A program made the position numbers and the translations under genes. From contig CAJNOQ010002561.1 in the NCBI GenBank assembly GCA_905250885.1, positions 1 to 23,729 on the forward strand: a DNA stretch of 23,729 nucleotides, read 5' to 3'. Numbering within the stretch: the stretch's first letter is position 1; each line of letters begins with the position of its first letter. Below the pieces are notes generated by a model, which was not told the origin of the DNA, made no database searches, and saw only the letters and a program-made list of their open reading frames with translations. Of the stretch, positions 10,892 to 21,222 are shown piece by piece. This DNA is from Didymodactylos carnosus (Eukaryota > Rotifera > Eurotatoria > Philodinida > Philodinidae).

Positions 10892-12682
10892 ATGGCTATT
10901 CTATCGACCATAAAACGTAATGGTTCCTATTTATGGGAATATATCCAAGACATAATAGAGGAACCAAAACGACAACGTCGTTTAATTATGATTATTGTCT
11001 GTGTGGCATTATTACTTGATAATATGTTATATATGGTCATTGTAAGTATAGACTAGAATTATTTATTATCTAACAAAATTTCTAGATATTCCGATTTATT
11101 TGAGAGGTACCGATTATCCCAGATTATTTACGAAGTATTGGCGCATGGACCCCGAGTGGTAATACAACAAATACAACAAAAAATATGGATGATGATGATT
11201 CTGAGGATGTTGCAGTTGGAACATTGTTTGGTTCAAAAGCCATTGTTCAGCTAATTGTTAATCCATTTAGTGGTGCATTTATTGATCGAATTGGATATGA
11301 TATACCAATGTGTATCGGTTTAGTGGTCATATTCTTCTCAACATCAACATTTGCTTTTGGTAAATCATATGGTCTCCTCTTTCTGGCACGTTCTATGCAA
11401 GGTGTTGGTTCGGCATTTGCTGATACAGCTGGCTTGGGTAAGTGATGTAACACTACTAAAAGAACAAAAATTATTTCTTTTTGGATTTTTTTAGCAATGA
11501 TTGCTGATCGTTATCAAGATGAATCGGGACGTAGTAAAGCACTTGGAATTGCACTAGCTTTCATCTCTTTTGGTAGTTTAGTTGCACCACCCTTTGGAGG
11601 TAATTTTCATTAAAACTTTACAAGGACATTTTTCAATCTAATTTCCTTCCGATGTAGGTATATTGTATGAATTTTTTGGTAAACGCGTTCCATTTATTGT
11701 ATTAGCCATGATTGCATTGTTAGACGGTGTACTGTTATTTATTGTTATGCGTCCTACACGTCTTGCCGAAGCATTTCATTATTCTAGTCACAATTCAATA
11801 TCAAAGCCAAAAGGTACCCCTATTTGGCGGTTGTTAGTCGATCCATATATAGCTGTTTGTGCTGGAGCATTGGCAATGGCCAATGTTAGTCTAGCTTTTT
11901 TAGAGCCAACTATATCAATATGGATGCGTGATCAAATGCAAGCAACTGAATGGCAAATGGGTTTAATATGGCTGCCAGGTTTTATTCCTCACGTTTCAGG
12001 TGTTTATTTAACTGTGAAACTAAATGAACGTTATCCGCAATATCAATGGTTATTAGCTGCTGTTGGTCTCTCATTACAAGGCATTATGTGTGTATTTATA
12101 CCATTTTGCAAAGGTTTTGGTTCATTGATGATACCCATCTGTGGCATTTGTTTCGGTATTGCTCTGGTTGATACTGCTCTATTGCCGACATTAGCCTATT
12201 TGGTAGATGTACGACATACATCAGTGTACGGCAGTGTTTATGCCATTGCAGACATATCTTATTCACTTGCTTATGCCATGGGACCAATTGTAGCTGGCAG
12301 TATAGTTTATGCAACAAATTTTTTGACATTAAACATTTTGATATTTCTCAGTAACATTGCTTACGCACCCGTACTCTATATACTGAGAAATTTTTATCAA
12401 TATAAACCCATGGAAAATACAGAGCTCGATAATTTCGCACATAGTGATATTAATAATGTTGATTCAAAACACAATATAACTTATCAACATTCCTCGTATA
12501 ACAACAATGATAATACTGTCGTTAATCCAAATCCGTCGCCGTGGCTTGCTGGTGGTAGTAGCGGAACGTCATCACAATTAAATCTAGGTCAGCATGGAAC
12601 CGTTAAGTATATTAGTCAAGCTGTAGGTTCGCATAGAGATACAGGAAATTTAATCGGCCGTATAGAAGAGGACGATTATTAA
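10892..12682 (+). CDS. VAChT: Vesicular acetylcholine transporter (VAChT, SLC18 family)
   Basis: VAChT is a proton-coupled antiporter of the major facilitator superfamily that loads acetylcholine into synaptic vesicles. Reading frame and splice borders give four exons: 10892-11041, 11107-11437, 11495-11599 and 11658-12682, with introns of 65, 57 and 58 bases. They encode 536 aa, close to the usual 530 or so. TM1 carries [19 protein letters not shown] (Asp43), followed by a lumenal loop with N-glycosylation sites (NTTNTT). Lys94 in TM2 (SKAIVQ), Asp156 (FADTAGLA), Asp367 (ALVDTALLP) and Asp394 (AIADISYS) have the same spacing as rat Lys131, Asp193, Asp398 and Asp425. The stretch [20 protein letters not shown] is diagnostic for VAChT rather than the monoamine transporter VMAT. 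The cytosolic tail (about 441-536) is Asn/Ser-rich, with a possible sorting motif DTGNLI at 523-528. The start is the first ATG after an in-frame stop at 10841. The gene is intact. Confidence 0.96.
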
Positions 12683-14437
12683 AGTAAAAATATTTGTTTT
12701 TGATGCCGAATCATACCGGTGAAAGACTTATTCTTAGGATAGTCGCTGTCGGATATACCTTAGTTATAGAGAAAGTTTATCAGCAGTTTATAGCAGTAGT
12801 CTTTGTTCTGTATGTTTTTAATATCCCATAGTCATTAGAAGATTAGCTTTATTAAGAATTGAAGGTTTGTTTATTCTAGTGTAGTTTAGACTGAAAATAA
12901 AACTATTACAATTCAGTTGATATAAGTAACCTAAAATTTGCCTTATTCTCATAATGGCCATAGTTTTGGTATGTAAAGTAGTTGCTAATCACCTTTAGGA
13001 CAGTGAGATGAAACGTATTATCAGTTTTTATAAGAAAATCAGCCATTATTTCATCATGTTGTGTTGCATAATAGATTATTCATTTTATTGAATAGTTTTT
13101 GTTATTTACATAGCACTCATTATTTGAGAAATATTTGTTTTATTTTTGGAATGTTTCTAAAAATTTTGAACAAAAGTTACCGGTTGTTGTTTTTTTTTAT
13201 AGTATGATTTTCTTTTTGGAATGTGTATCTACGTGTAATGTCATTATTTTATTTTAGTTTTAGTTTTTTTTTGTTGTTGATGTTTTGATTGTTAGTGTGT
13301 TTAAATCTTAGTGTTTTTTTGCTTTTTTATTCTTCTGTATAGTATAGCGCAAGAGTCTATGCAGATCGCCGATATCAAAAACATATCATTATCAATTGTA
13401 CATTATTGCACATACTCGTCGATTGTACGTTCATTATATTTAATGCTTTTATTTCGTGGAACTTTATGTGTGTATGTGTGTATACCATTCAAATATACAT
13501 GAATGTATTTTCAAATTGAAATTACGTATCAGTCAAAATACATCACCACTGTCATATCTGTCTTTGTGTTTTTATATAAAATTACTTACTATTGCAGTTT
13601 TATGATGTCATTTGATTAGTAGCATATTTATCGCTAAAAAATATGTTTAAAATACCGAACTATCTCCATATACATAATTACGAATCCACATATTTTTAAC
13701 TGAATTGTAATGGACATTTCTGACAGTAGAAAATTATGGCTTTAATATTTTGCTGTTTAAGTTATCAATTAGGATGAACTGATATTAAAAAAGAACAGCT
13801 TTCTGTCGACATCTAATACTGAGTTTTCCATGAAAATAAGTCGTTTCAAGCGAGCTTAAAACTTAGAAATTTTTAGAAACTGTGACATTCCTTTCATAAA
13901 GATATTTAGAGACTATAATAGAGATAATAGTCATAGTAAAATGACGAATGTACTGAAATACAATAGATTTTCAATGTTTTGTAGTATTTATAAATAATAT
14001 TCATTTCATTTTAATTCAATACGAGTTTTATTAAATATGTCTGTACTAATGAACAGTGACAAACGTAGCGAAGATTGATCGATGGAATATACCAAGGTAT
14101 AGCATCCTACATAGACGTTTTGTTAATATTCTATAAGAAGAATTTTCTCAAAAAACTATTTCATTTCTTTGTGTGGGCGAATGACTGACTACCACTAAAA
14201 TGAAACATAGAAAAAGCTTTTTTTTTTCTACTACTGTCTGACTAGTTATAAAATTGAATTATTATTGTTATTCTCGTTCTGAAACGTTTGATGAGATTTT
14301 TTTTTTAATGCTCATCTACTATTTTCTGTGAAAATAATCTTTTTTTATTTTTTCTGTATCGTTTCCATTATCTGCTTTTATCCTTATTTGTCACAGTTGA
14401 CCTTATAAAAATACAAATTATAATTGTTTAATTTTAG
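12683..14437. other. VAChT 3' region and spacer to ChAT
   Basis: This holds the presumed VAChT 3' untranslated region (poly-A signal listed separately), then about 1.5 kb of T-rich sequence without recognisable coding content. If ChAT uses a leader exon upstream of VAChT, as in other animals, this whole stretch is part of its first intron. It ends in a pyrimidine-rich acceptor, AG at 14436-14437, eight bases before the ChAT start codon. Confidence 0.5.
12896..12901 (+). promoter_or_regulatory. Poly-A signal for VAChT
   Basis: AATAAA lies about 215 bases after the VAChT stop codon and is the first canonical signal I see downstream of it. It would let VAChT transcripts end before the ChAT exons. 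Confidence 0.6.
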
Positions 14438-14445
14438 ATCCTGTA

Positions 14446-17335
14446 ATGGAAACTCTACCGTTGCAACTTCCAACACTTAACAAATATATTAAACGTATCA
14501 AAAGACAACAAACTGAGGATAAAGATTGCATCAAATGGGACGTTGAGGTAAAATTGTAACACATATTAACATTGTGTTACTATAACTAGTATTTAGAATA
14601 TTACTGAACTGTTTAAATTTTTGATTTAAAACCATTATAATCTTCTTTTTTATTTGCATGTTAGCACTTTTGTTTTAGAAACAACTAGCAAAACTTCCAG
14701 TACCAGATTTGAATTTAACATTAGATAAATATTTACGTTGTCTTCAACCAATTTTACCAGCAGAAAAGTTTGAAGTAAATGTTACAGTTGTTCTTTATAT
14801 AAAACATGTATTTTTTAATTGATAGAAAGATTGTTTTTAGTACATACAAAAACTTGTTGAAGAATTTTGTAGTCCTAATGGCATTGGTCATCATCTTCAA
14901 GAATTACTTTTAAAGTATGCTTCTGAAACAGAGAATTGGGTAAGGTTTGGTAACTGGCAATTTATATTATACAAATATTTACAACAAAAATACTACAAAT
15001 CAATTTTTAGTCCTATAACTGGTGGCTCTCAGATATGTATTTATCGAATCCTCTTGCTCTACCAATTAATTCTAATCCTGCTCTCGTATTACCGAAACAA
15101 AGTTTCAAAGATGAAAATGATCACCTAAAGTAATACAGACATAATAGATTTAAAAATTTTTTCTTATATTTCATTAATATTTTAGATTTGTTTCAAAACT
15201 TATATGTGGAATATTAGATTATAAAGTATTAATTGATGCGTAAATATTACCATAATTATTTATCTCTTTTGATAAATTTTTTACTAATAAATGTTTAAAT
15301 AAATAACAATTCTATTTTAGTCGAGAATTACCTATTGATCGTGCAACATCACGTGAAAAAGGTCAACCACTTTGTATGGAACAGTATTATCGTTTATTTT
15401 CAAGTTATCGAATACCGGGTGCTGATAAAGATCGTCTATTATTAACAAAAACTAAAGTAATGCATGAACCAGAACATGTTATTGTTGCTTATCGAAATAC
15501 ATTTTGGGTATTGGATGTTGTTGTTAATTTTACACGACTGGATGAAGATGATTTATATGCACTATTAAAACGTATTGTTCAAATGACCGATGAAGATCCT
15601 GTTTCGGATGATGTTGGTATTTGTTCATCCTTACCACGACGAATGTGGGGAAAAATTCGAATGGAACTAATAACTGGTAAGTATTATAAAAAAGATTAAT
15701 TTATAATAATTCTATATAAATGATTGTTGTTTAGATGCATTAAATCGTGATTCATTGGATTTAATTGAACGTTGTATATTTCTCGTATGTTTGGATAAAG
15801 CAGAGAAAGATTGGGATATTTATACCAATATATCGGGATCAGATGACGATGAAGATAATGCATTAAACAAACATTTTGATGTTGAACGTCATGTTGTCTC
15901 ATTAGCCGAACAAATGTTACATGGAGGAAAAAATATGTTAAATTGTTGTAATCGTTGGTACGATAAAACAATGCAGGTATAATTTGATACATTTTTGAAA
16001 TTTTATTCATAGTTTATCTAATTCAATTATTTTTAGTTCATTATTGGTTCGGATGGAGCATGCGGAGTAAACTATGAACATTCGCCAGCGGAAGGTATAG
16101 CTGTTATTCAGTTAATAGAACATTTATTTCGATACATGTAAGTGGAAATATATCTTAATAAAAGTCACGATTAGTTCGTTCAAAAATCTATTAGGACTGA
16201 GAAAAGTCAAGATCGTTTTCGTCGATCAAAATCCTTGTGCGAATTACCAACACCACATCGTTTAAAATGGAGTTTAAGTAAACTCTTGCTTAAACAAATA
16301 AAAATTGCCAAAGACACATTAAGAAGGTCTGCCTAACTGATTGATCCACTTGTATTTTAAATATACTATCATTATGTTATAGTTCAATCGATGATTTTGA
16401 TCTAAGTATACTTGAGTTTGATGATTATGGTAAAGCATTTGTCAAATTACATAATATGAGTCCGGACGCATTTATTCAAATGAGTTTACAGTTCACCTAT
16501 TTCAAGTAAAATAATTAAGATAACTTTCTTCTCTTTATATTGTAACTAAAACAGAGAATTTTTAGAATGTATGATAAACTTGTGTCAACATACGAAAGTG
16601 CTTCTACCAGACGATTCTATTTGGGACGAGTGGATAATATTCGAGCTAATACACCAGAAGCACTAGAATGGGCACAATCAATGATGGACGAAGAAAATAG
16701 AATACCGGTAAGTTATAAACAGTAATATATTTTTGTTTGAAATTGATCTGATTACAGGCCGCTGAAAAATTACGATTATTTCGTCGGGCAATGCAAGCAC
16801 AAACAGACTTAATGATTCAGAATATTCTCGGACAAGGGATGGATAATCATATGTTGGCATTAAAACAAATCGCTCATGATTATCAGATTCCAACACCTGA
16901 ACTATTTCTTGATGAAAGCTATAAGATAAGCAACCATTTTGCACTATCAACAAGTCAAGTATGTTTTTCTCTATGTTTTTTTTTATCTATCACAGTTAGA
17001 TATTTTAGGTCACAACAAATTTACCTGAATCGTTTATGTGTTATGGTGCTGTAGTGCCTGACGGTTACGGTTGTTCGTATAATGTTCGTGATGATCATTT
17101 TCTCTTTTGTATATCATCGTTTAAAAGCTGTTCAACAACCGATTCAAAACGTTTTGCTGATGTATTAACCGACACACTGTATGAAATTCGAGATTTATGC
17201 ACATTGGTGCAAAAGCAGCAAACACTAGCGTTAAGACGGCCATCATATGCATCAAAAATGGGACTTCCGGTGACACCATTAATAACAACGGGTACAATGA
17301 ACGTAATAGCGACGGGTCCATCAAAGACAGTATAA
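14446..17335 (+). CDS. ChAT: Choline acetyltransferase (ChAT)
   Basis: ChAT makes acetylcholine from choline and acetyl-CoA in cholinergic neurons; it belongs to the choline/carnitine acyltransferases. Thirteen coding exons join in frame: 14446-14547, 14679-14774, 14841-14939, 15011-15129, 15186-15239, 15321-15676, 15735-15976, 16037-16137, 16195-16326, 16383-16505, 16566-16707, 16758-16958, 17009-17335. They give 697 aa without a break, near the family's usual 640-750. The N-terminal signature [15 protein letters not shown] is at about 39-53. The catalytic His371 lies in NYEHSP. VDN (497-499, in GRVDNIR) and Asn552 (MDNHMLAL) stand where carnitine acyltransferases have TET and Arg, so choline is the expected substrate. 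The STS motif is at 586-588 (LSTSQ). The start is the only upstream in-frame ATG, eight bases after a strong acceptor, so a leader exon or a trans-spliced leader probably precedes it. Same strand as VAChT, 1.76 kb downstream. Confidence 0.96.
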
Positions 17336-17383
17336 GTTATGACGTTTTTATTGTACTATATAGGAAAACAGAAAAGCTTTTTA

Positions 17384-17389
17384 AATAAA
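17384..17389 (+). promoter_or_regulatory. Poly-A signal for ChAT
   Basis: AATAAA lies 49 bases after the ChAT stop codon. Confidence 0.65.
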
Positions 17390-17426
17390 TTTAATTATGA
17401 ATAATGACACTATGCAAGAAATACTT

Positions 17427-17432
17427 TTTATT
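17427..17432 (-). promoter_or_regulatory. Poly-A signal for the convergent minus-strand gene
   Basis: TTTATT on the plus strand is AATAAA on the minus strand, seven bases beyond the last stop codon (17439-17441) of the decayed gene. This close spacing supports the view that the minus-strand open frames once formed the end of a real gene. Confidence 0.45.
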
Positions 17433-17438
17433 ATTTTT

Positions 17439-18075
17439 TTATATTTGTGGTTCTAGAATGTCCCATGCCCATGCTGCTGTATTCAAAGCTGTATTTAATA
17501 TTTGATTTACTTTTGTTAGAGTAAAACAAATTTCTGGATCATGTATTAATTACATCAATGTCAATATATCATACCAATCAGTTAGCAATTGTCTCGGTAC
17601 GATAATATTCATACATTCGGTATGTAATATTCGCCGAATATAAGCGATCACTAACTCTAGTGTTGAACATCATACATTATTTTGTGCTCTCTCATTAACC
17701 ACTGTGTGTAAAAACTTGAAAAGCAATAGAGAAAGTTCTTTTCCTATGGCAGTTACATTCAAAATATCTTTTAGATCAGTATTTGACACAGATATTCTTA
17801 AATTTTCTAACATAACAATCATATCGTAGAGTGATGATAATACTTCTTGTTGTCTTGTTATTGTTGTTAAGTTATTTGAACGCTTTATACCATCATTACT
17901 AACTAATGTGGTAACAGTCAACAATTTTTTCTTGTCGAACTTTATTACGCATTTCCTCCAAATCGTATATGGTATTAACACCATAGGCATAAGTAAAATA
18001 GCGAATATCACTTGTTCTCGCCGAGTTTCGTTGTTCCTCTATATAACGCGAACGATTAATTGAAATCAAATAGAG
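17439..18075 (-). pseudogene. Decayed gene of unknown function, C-terminal part
   Basis: I do not recognise the family. The minus strand encodes a protein-like series with few breaks. First comes a segment containing RYIEEQRNSARTSDIRYFTY and GVNTIYDLEEMRNKVRQ (about 18065-17945). A frame change in an A-run near 17930 leads into a second segment containing VLSSLYDMIVMLENL and DILNVTAIGKELSLLLFKF. The same frame then continues across an in-frame TGA and a TAA through CSTLELVIAYIRRILHTE and KVNQILNTALNTAAWAWDIL, ending at TAA 17439-17441. The helix-rich pattern suggests a sensory or ligand-binding helical domain, but that is a guess. Two stops and a frameshift make it a probable pseudogene. It lies tail to tail with ChAT, with only about 100 bases between the two stop codons. 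Confidence 0.5.
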
Positions 18076-19200
18076 ACATGCTCATTCTAAAAGTAATTTA
18101 CCTAAAAACATTTTTGTTAAAAACAACTAGCTACTATATACGGCACATAGTAAATAATGACTAATTTTCAGTATTACAAACTTCTTTTTATGGTTATCTT
18201 AGTGATCCCATGTACTGCTTTGCTCGAATGTCTACAAGATTAGTCTAGTCCATAGGTTGCTATGATCCATCCTTTGCTATGATGTCTAGCGCTGATTGAT
18301 ACTTGTGCAGAAGTAGCATTATTTTTACTATTGTTCAACATGGTTTCCTTGAAATACAACTGAGCTGGTTAATGAATATCATGAAATAACATCTTTATAA
18401 GTAATTGGATATTATTTATTCATTTATTACATCCTCTAGAGAGCTCGGTCTTTACGTTTTGAAAAATAAGTTTTGACTATTCATCTATCTGCGCAGTTCT
18501 CAAACACTTATATGTAGTCTAATGCTTCATAACAATATTAAATGGCTGACACATAAGCCATATTCCATATAGATTTCTGCAACTGAACCATGGTGCGGAT
18601 CAAGTACTTTTTGTTCTTAATGCTAATGCCATCCGGTACTAATCAACTGACAATTGTAAACATCTCTTCTTTTTTGTTCATCTATTTTTTGTTAAATTAT
18701 CCGATCTCATTAAATCTTCTAGTGGAAACAGTTGCATCATATGTATTTGTAATATTCATGCATCTTTTCGAACCTGGTTAGGAATGCGAGACCATTACCA
18801 ACTTCATGAACTGTCAAACAACATCACATCAAATTTTTCTTTATTTGTGTCCTGTCCTATGAGTCTGATGGTCTAAATAGCTGATTCTCTTCACCAGATT
18901 CAATGGAATTGATCTTAAAGAAAATTCTAAGTTTGAAAATAACTCCTCTTTCATCCTTAAAGTTGCCGAGTTAATCAATATCAGCAATTCAAGCTCAGCT
19001 GGAATCAACCATGATTTCAGATAGAACATTTATAAAATCGGTGCTTTGTTTGCATCCTTCGACAAAAAACCACAGCCACAAAACGATCGATAAGCATAAA
19101 ACATGAAAATGATACTGAAGCAGATCAGAATCAGTCCCACTTCTCTTTTCTGCTGGACCTGCGATAGCTTCATCGTACGGCCATCGGTTTAAGAAACGAA
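18076..19200 (-). other. Coding-like minus-strand fragments, heavily broken
   Basis: Fragments that look translated but change frame continue upstream of the decayed gene. They include NNATSAQVSISARHHSKGW with IIATYGLD (about 18340-18240), MNITNTYDATVSTRRFNEIG (about 18760-18695), and the segment 18841-19029 with LELLILINSATLRMKEEL. At 19034-19170 is KLSQVQQKREVGLILICFSI followed by IFMFYAYRSF, a charged segment leading into a hydrophobic helix. That last piece could be a single membrane anchor or the sixth helix of a rhodopsin-like receptor. Together with 17439-18075 these may be one old gene with a membrane segment near its N-terminus. I cannot assign a family. Confidence 0.3.
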
Positions 19201-20065
19201 TTACATATACAAAATGTTAACAAGTAAGTAAGACTAAACGGGATGTCACGAAGAGTGCTTGTTAAATAATCCCGCAAGCTCAGCATTTCTAGTCAGATCT
19301 ATGCTACCGTTTTTCTGAAGTTGTATTTATGTAGAGTACACATTTTTCTTGTGCTAAAAAGTCACAATTTTTGGCTCAAAAAAGATTTTTCCAGTTTTCA
19401 GAAAAAGAAAAATAGGAAAAAACAGCGTCACTTTCATCATTCATAGTCCATTCATCGAACTAATATTGACATGATTGCAGTGACCGTTCGTAACCCTGAT
19501 TTCTTTTCATGTATATATTTTAATTTTTCAATTTTATCACTATTTGTCCTCGATACACGATTATTTTACCTGAAATTTCGTATTCTTGCAAGAACGGATT
19601 ATACTAATCTCGAATGTAGAAGTAAAATAACAGGATATTCGCACATCGCGCTGTCGCAAAGCTTTATTGGATATACAAAAGAAGAAAATTCGTTTTACAT
19701 ACGACCAGATGCTTGCTGAGGACTCACCATTGCTGATTTTTATTGTGATAGAGAAGTAATAAGTATCAATCAATGATTATTTTTATTAGCAAGTGGTTTA
19801 TTGCGAATTAAAACACAAATTAAAAGTATGAATCAGTTAGCCTTAAGGCCCCACTCGTTTGCCGTAGAATTTTCACCTGAATAATTTAAAAAGAGATATG
19901 ACATTGCTCGTTCTTGTTTTAGAAAAATGATCAATACTTCCGTTAAATGGTTTCTTGATGTGTCCAAATCAGAACAGATATATTTCATCTACACAAAGAG
20001 AACTGAACCAGCATTTGCAAGTCCCTAGAAGGGTGAGTCTCACTATATGTTCGACCACGTTTTCC
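19201..20065 (+). other. Coding-like plus-strand fragment of unknown origin
   Basis: A plus-strand frame from about 19471 to 20030 stays protein-like with four in-frame stops. It includes LFYLKFRILARTDYTNLE, IALSQSFIGYTKEENSFYIR, LLRIKTQIKSMNQLALRPHS and INTSVKWFLDVSKSEQIYFI. The frame is kept across the stops, which suggests substitution decay of a once longer protein. No family is recognised. The part before 19471 shows nothing. Confidence 0.25.
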
Positions 20066-20141
20066 CTCAACTTACTTTTGTCCATCAACAAAAACTTTTG
20101 TTCTCAACAAGTTACTTTTGTCCTCAACTTACTTTTTCGTC
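20066..20141. repeat. Four-copy 17-20 bp degenerate tandem repeat
   Basis: Four units related to CTCAACTTACTTTTGTC follow one another, starting at about 20066, 20083, 20103 and 20123. The array stops four bases before the left arm of the large inverted repeat, so it marks or sits on that junction. The right arm has no such array on its outer side. Confidence 0.7.
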
Positions 20142-20144
20142 CAT

Positions 20145-20531
20145 TGTTCATGAAGACTCTTGTCTCAACAAAGGACAAAACTGAATTCAATCGACGAATG
20201 TAGTAAATGTCGGTCACAACGGTTTGGCCAAACTGGTCCTGAACACGACCAGAAATATTTGTTCTTCTGAATAAATTTTTCGTACGTTGACATTGAAAAT
20301 GTAGGTAAGTTATGGTAGATATTTTATCGACTATTTCTCTGTAAACTGTTAAGTTATATAGTCGACTGTTGTAACTTATAAATTCGCGCCTTGTCACACC
20401 AGTCAGGCACGATCTGTTATTCTGTATTTTCATGAAGTTGATGTCTATCATCATATAGTGCTTTAAATACAGGAAAATATAGATCAAACTTTACTTAAAA
20501 AAAGTCATTTAAAAGTTGTGTTGATATAAAA
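20145..20531 (-). repeat. Left arm of the large inverted repeat (387 bp)
   Basis: This arm is the reverse complement of 21985-22389. By eye the match is base for base apart from about two substitutions (near 20151 and 20513) and 18 bp missing relative to the right arm. Its minus strand keeps an open frame of more than 110 codons (20487 down past 20147) that encodes the same residues as the right arm, for example NNRSCLTGVTRREFISYNS. No family is recognised for that peptide. Confidence 0.95.
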
Positions 20532-21222
20532 TGCAAGTACCATCGATGCATGCAGTTTGACACTACTGTACGTGATCAAATAGACATGGACTTGCACGTA
20601 ATAATCGCCGATGTTTGTTTTGGATGGTATCAAGTAGAAGATATGTTTTAGCGTTGAATGGAGAAATGGAACACGAAGAATCTGTTCGCGTCCAGTCATC
20701 ATACCGCTTCTGTCAAACAGAGTAAACAATAACCGAAGAATTGCATGGCTGTCCCATCAGGGGTGTAACCGGGATCAAAAATGCGATATCGGCACCGGCC
20801 ACCGGTATACAAACTTCGTACCGATACCGAACTGGCACCCATTCAAGTCAATTTCAAACAGATCGGTAAAACCCATCAGACACAACATTGTTTTCCAGCA
20901 AACTGTGCTCAACGAACTATCTGAAACACATCCAAACATTAATCTCACATAGACTTCATACCGGCCATTTTTACAGGACCAAACATCATTAAAAATACAG
21001 TCTCCATCTCCACAAGAATACGTCAACCATCCACAGTTATATTCTTCACACTCGATAAGGTGGCTTTACATGCACGGATAAATGTAAAATGTTCCTGTCC
21101 CAAAAATGCTCATCGCTGGCGTCAGAACAGTCAAAAACAGGATCAAATGAAAAACTCTTTGGAATGCACATTCCATCATTACATCGAAATTCCGTTTCGT
21201 CGTCGTTTCCCTCTAACTCTAG
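20532..21222 (-). pseudogene. Fragment of an LDL-receptor class A domain protein
   Basis: Reading from 21222 leftward, the first piece is an LDL-receptor class A repeat: ETEFRCNDGMCIPK, a short loop, then VFDCSDASDE, the calcium-binding signature of the domain. A frame change near 21070 leads to a second Cys-rich piece, ECEEYNCGWLTYSCGDGDC, then SCKNGRYEVYVRLMFGC, ending near 20775. Beyond that, broken frames (for example LRVPFLHSTLKHIFYLI and TNIGDYYVQVHVYLIT) run to the edge of the left arm. Class A repeats bind ligands outside the cell. The first expected Cys of the repeat is not visible, and frameshifts show the copy is dead. Fragments of this style fit the large receptor genes I associate with bdelloid rotifers, but the exact gene is unknown. 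Confidence 0.7.

Noticed and set aside
11247-12329. Minus-strand open frames opposite VAChT
   Set aside because: Shadows of the VAChT coding exons; residues reflect antisense reading only.
13311-13502. 63-codon frame between VAChT and ChAT
   Set aside because: Hydrophobic and low in complexity, in T-rich DNA; more likely intron or 3' sequence.
15696-17324. Several minus-strand and alternate-frame open frames across ChAT
   Set aside because: All overlap verified ChAT exons and carry no family signal of their own.
17439-18075. Assignment of the decayed gene to a NIT-type sensor of receptor guanylate cyclases
   Set aside because: The helix-rich pattern suggested it, but I could not match the defining motifs, so the gene is left as unknown.
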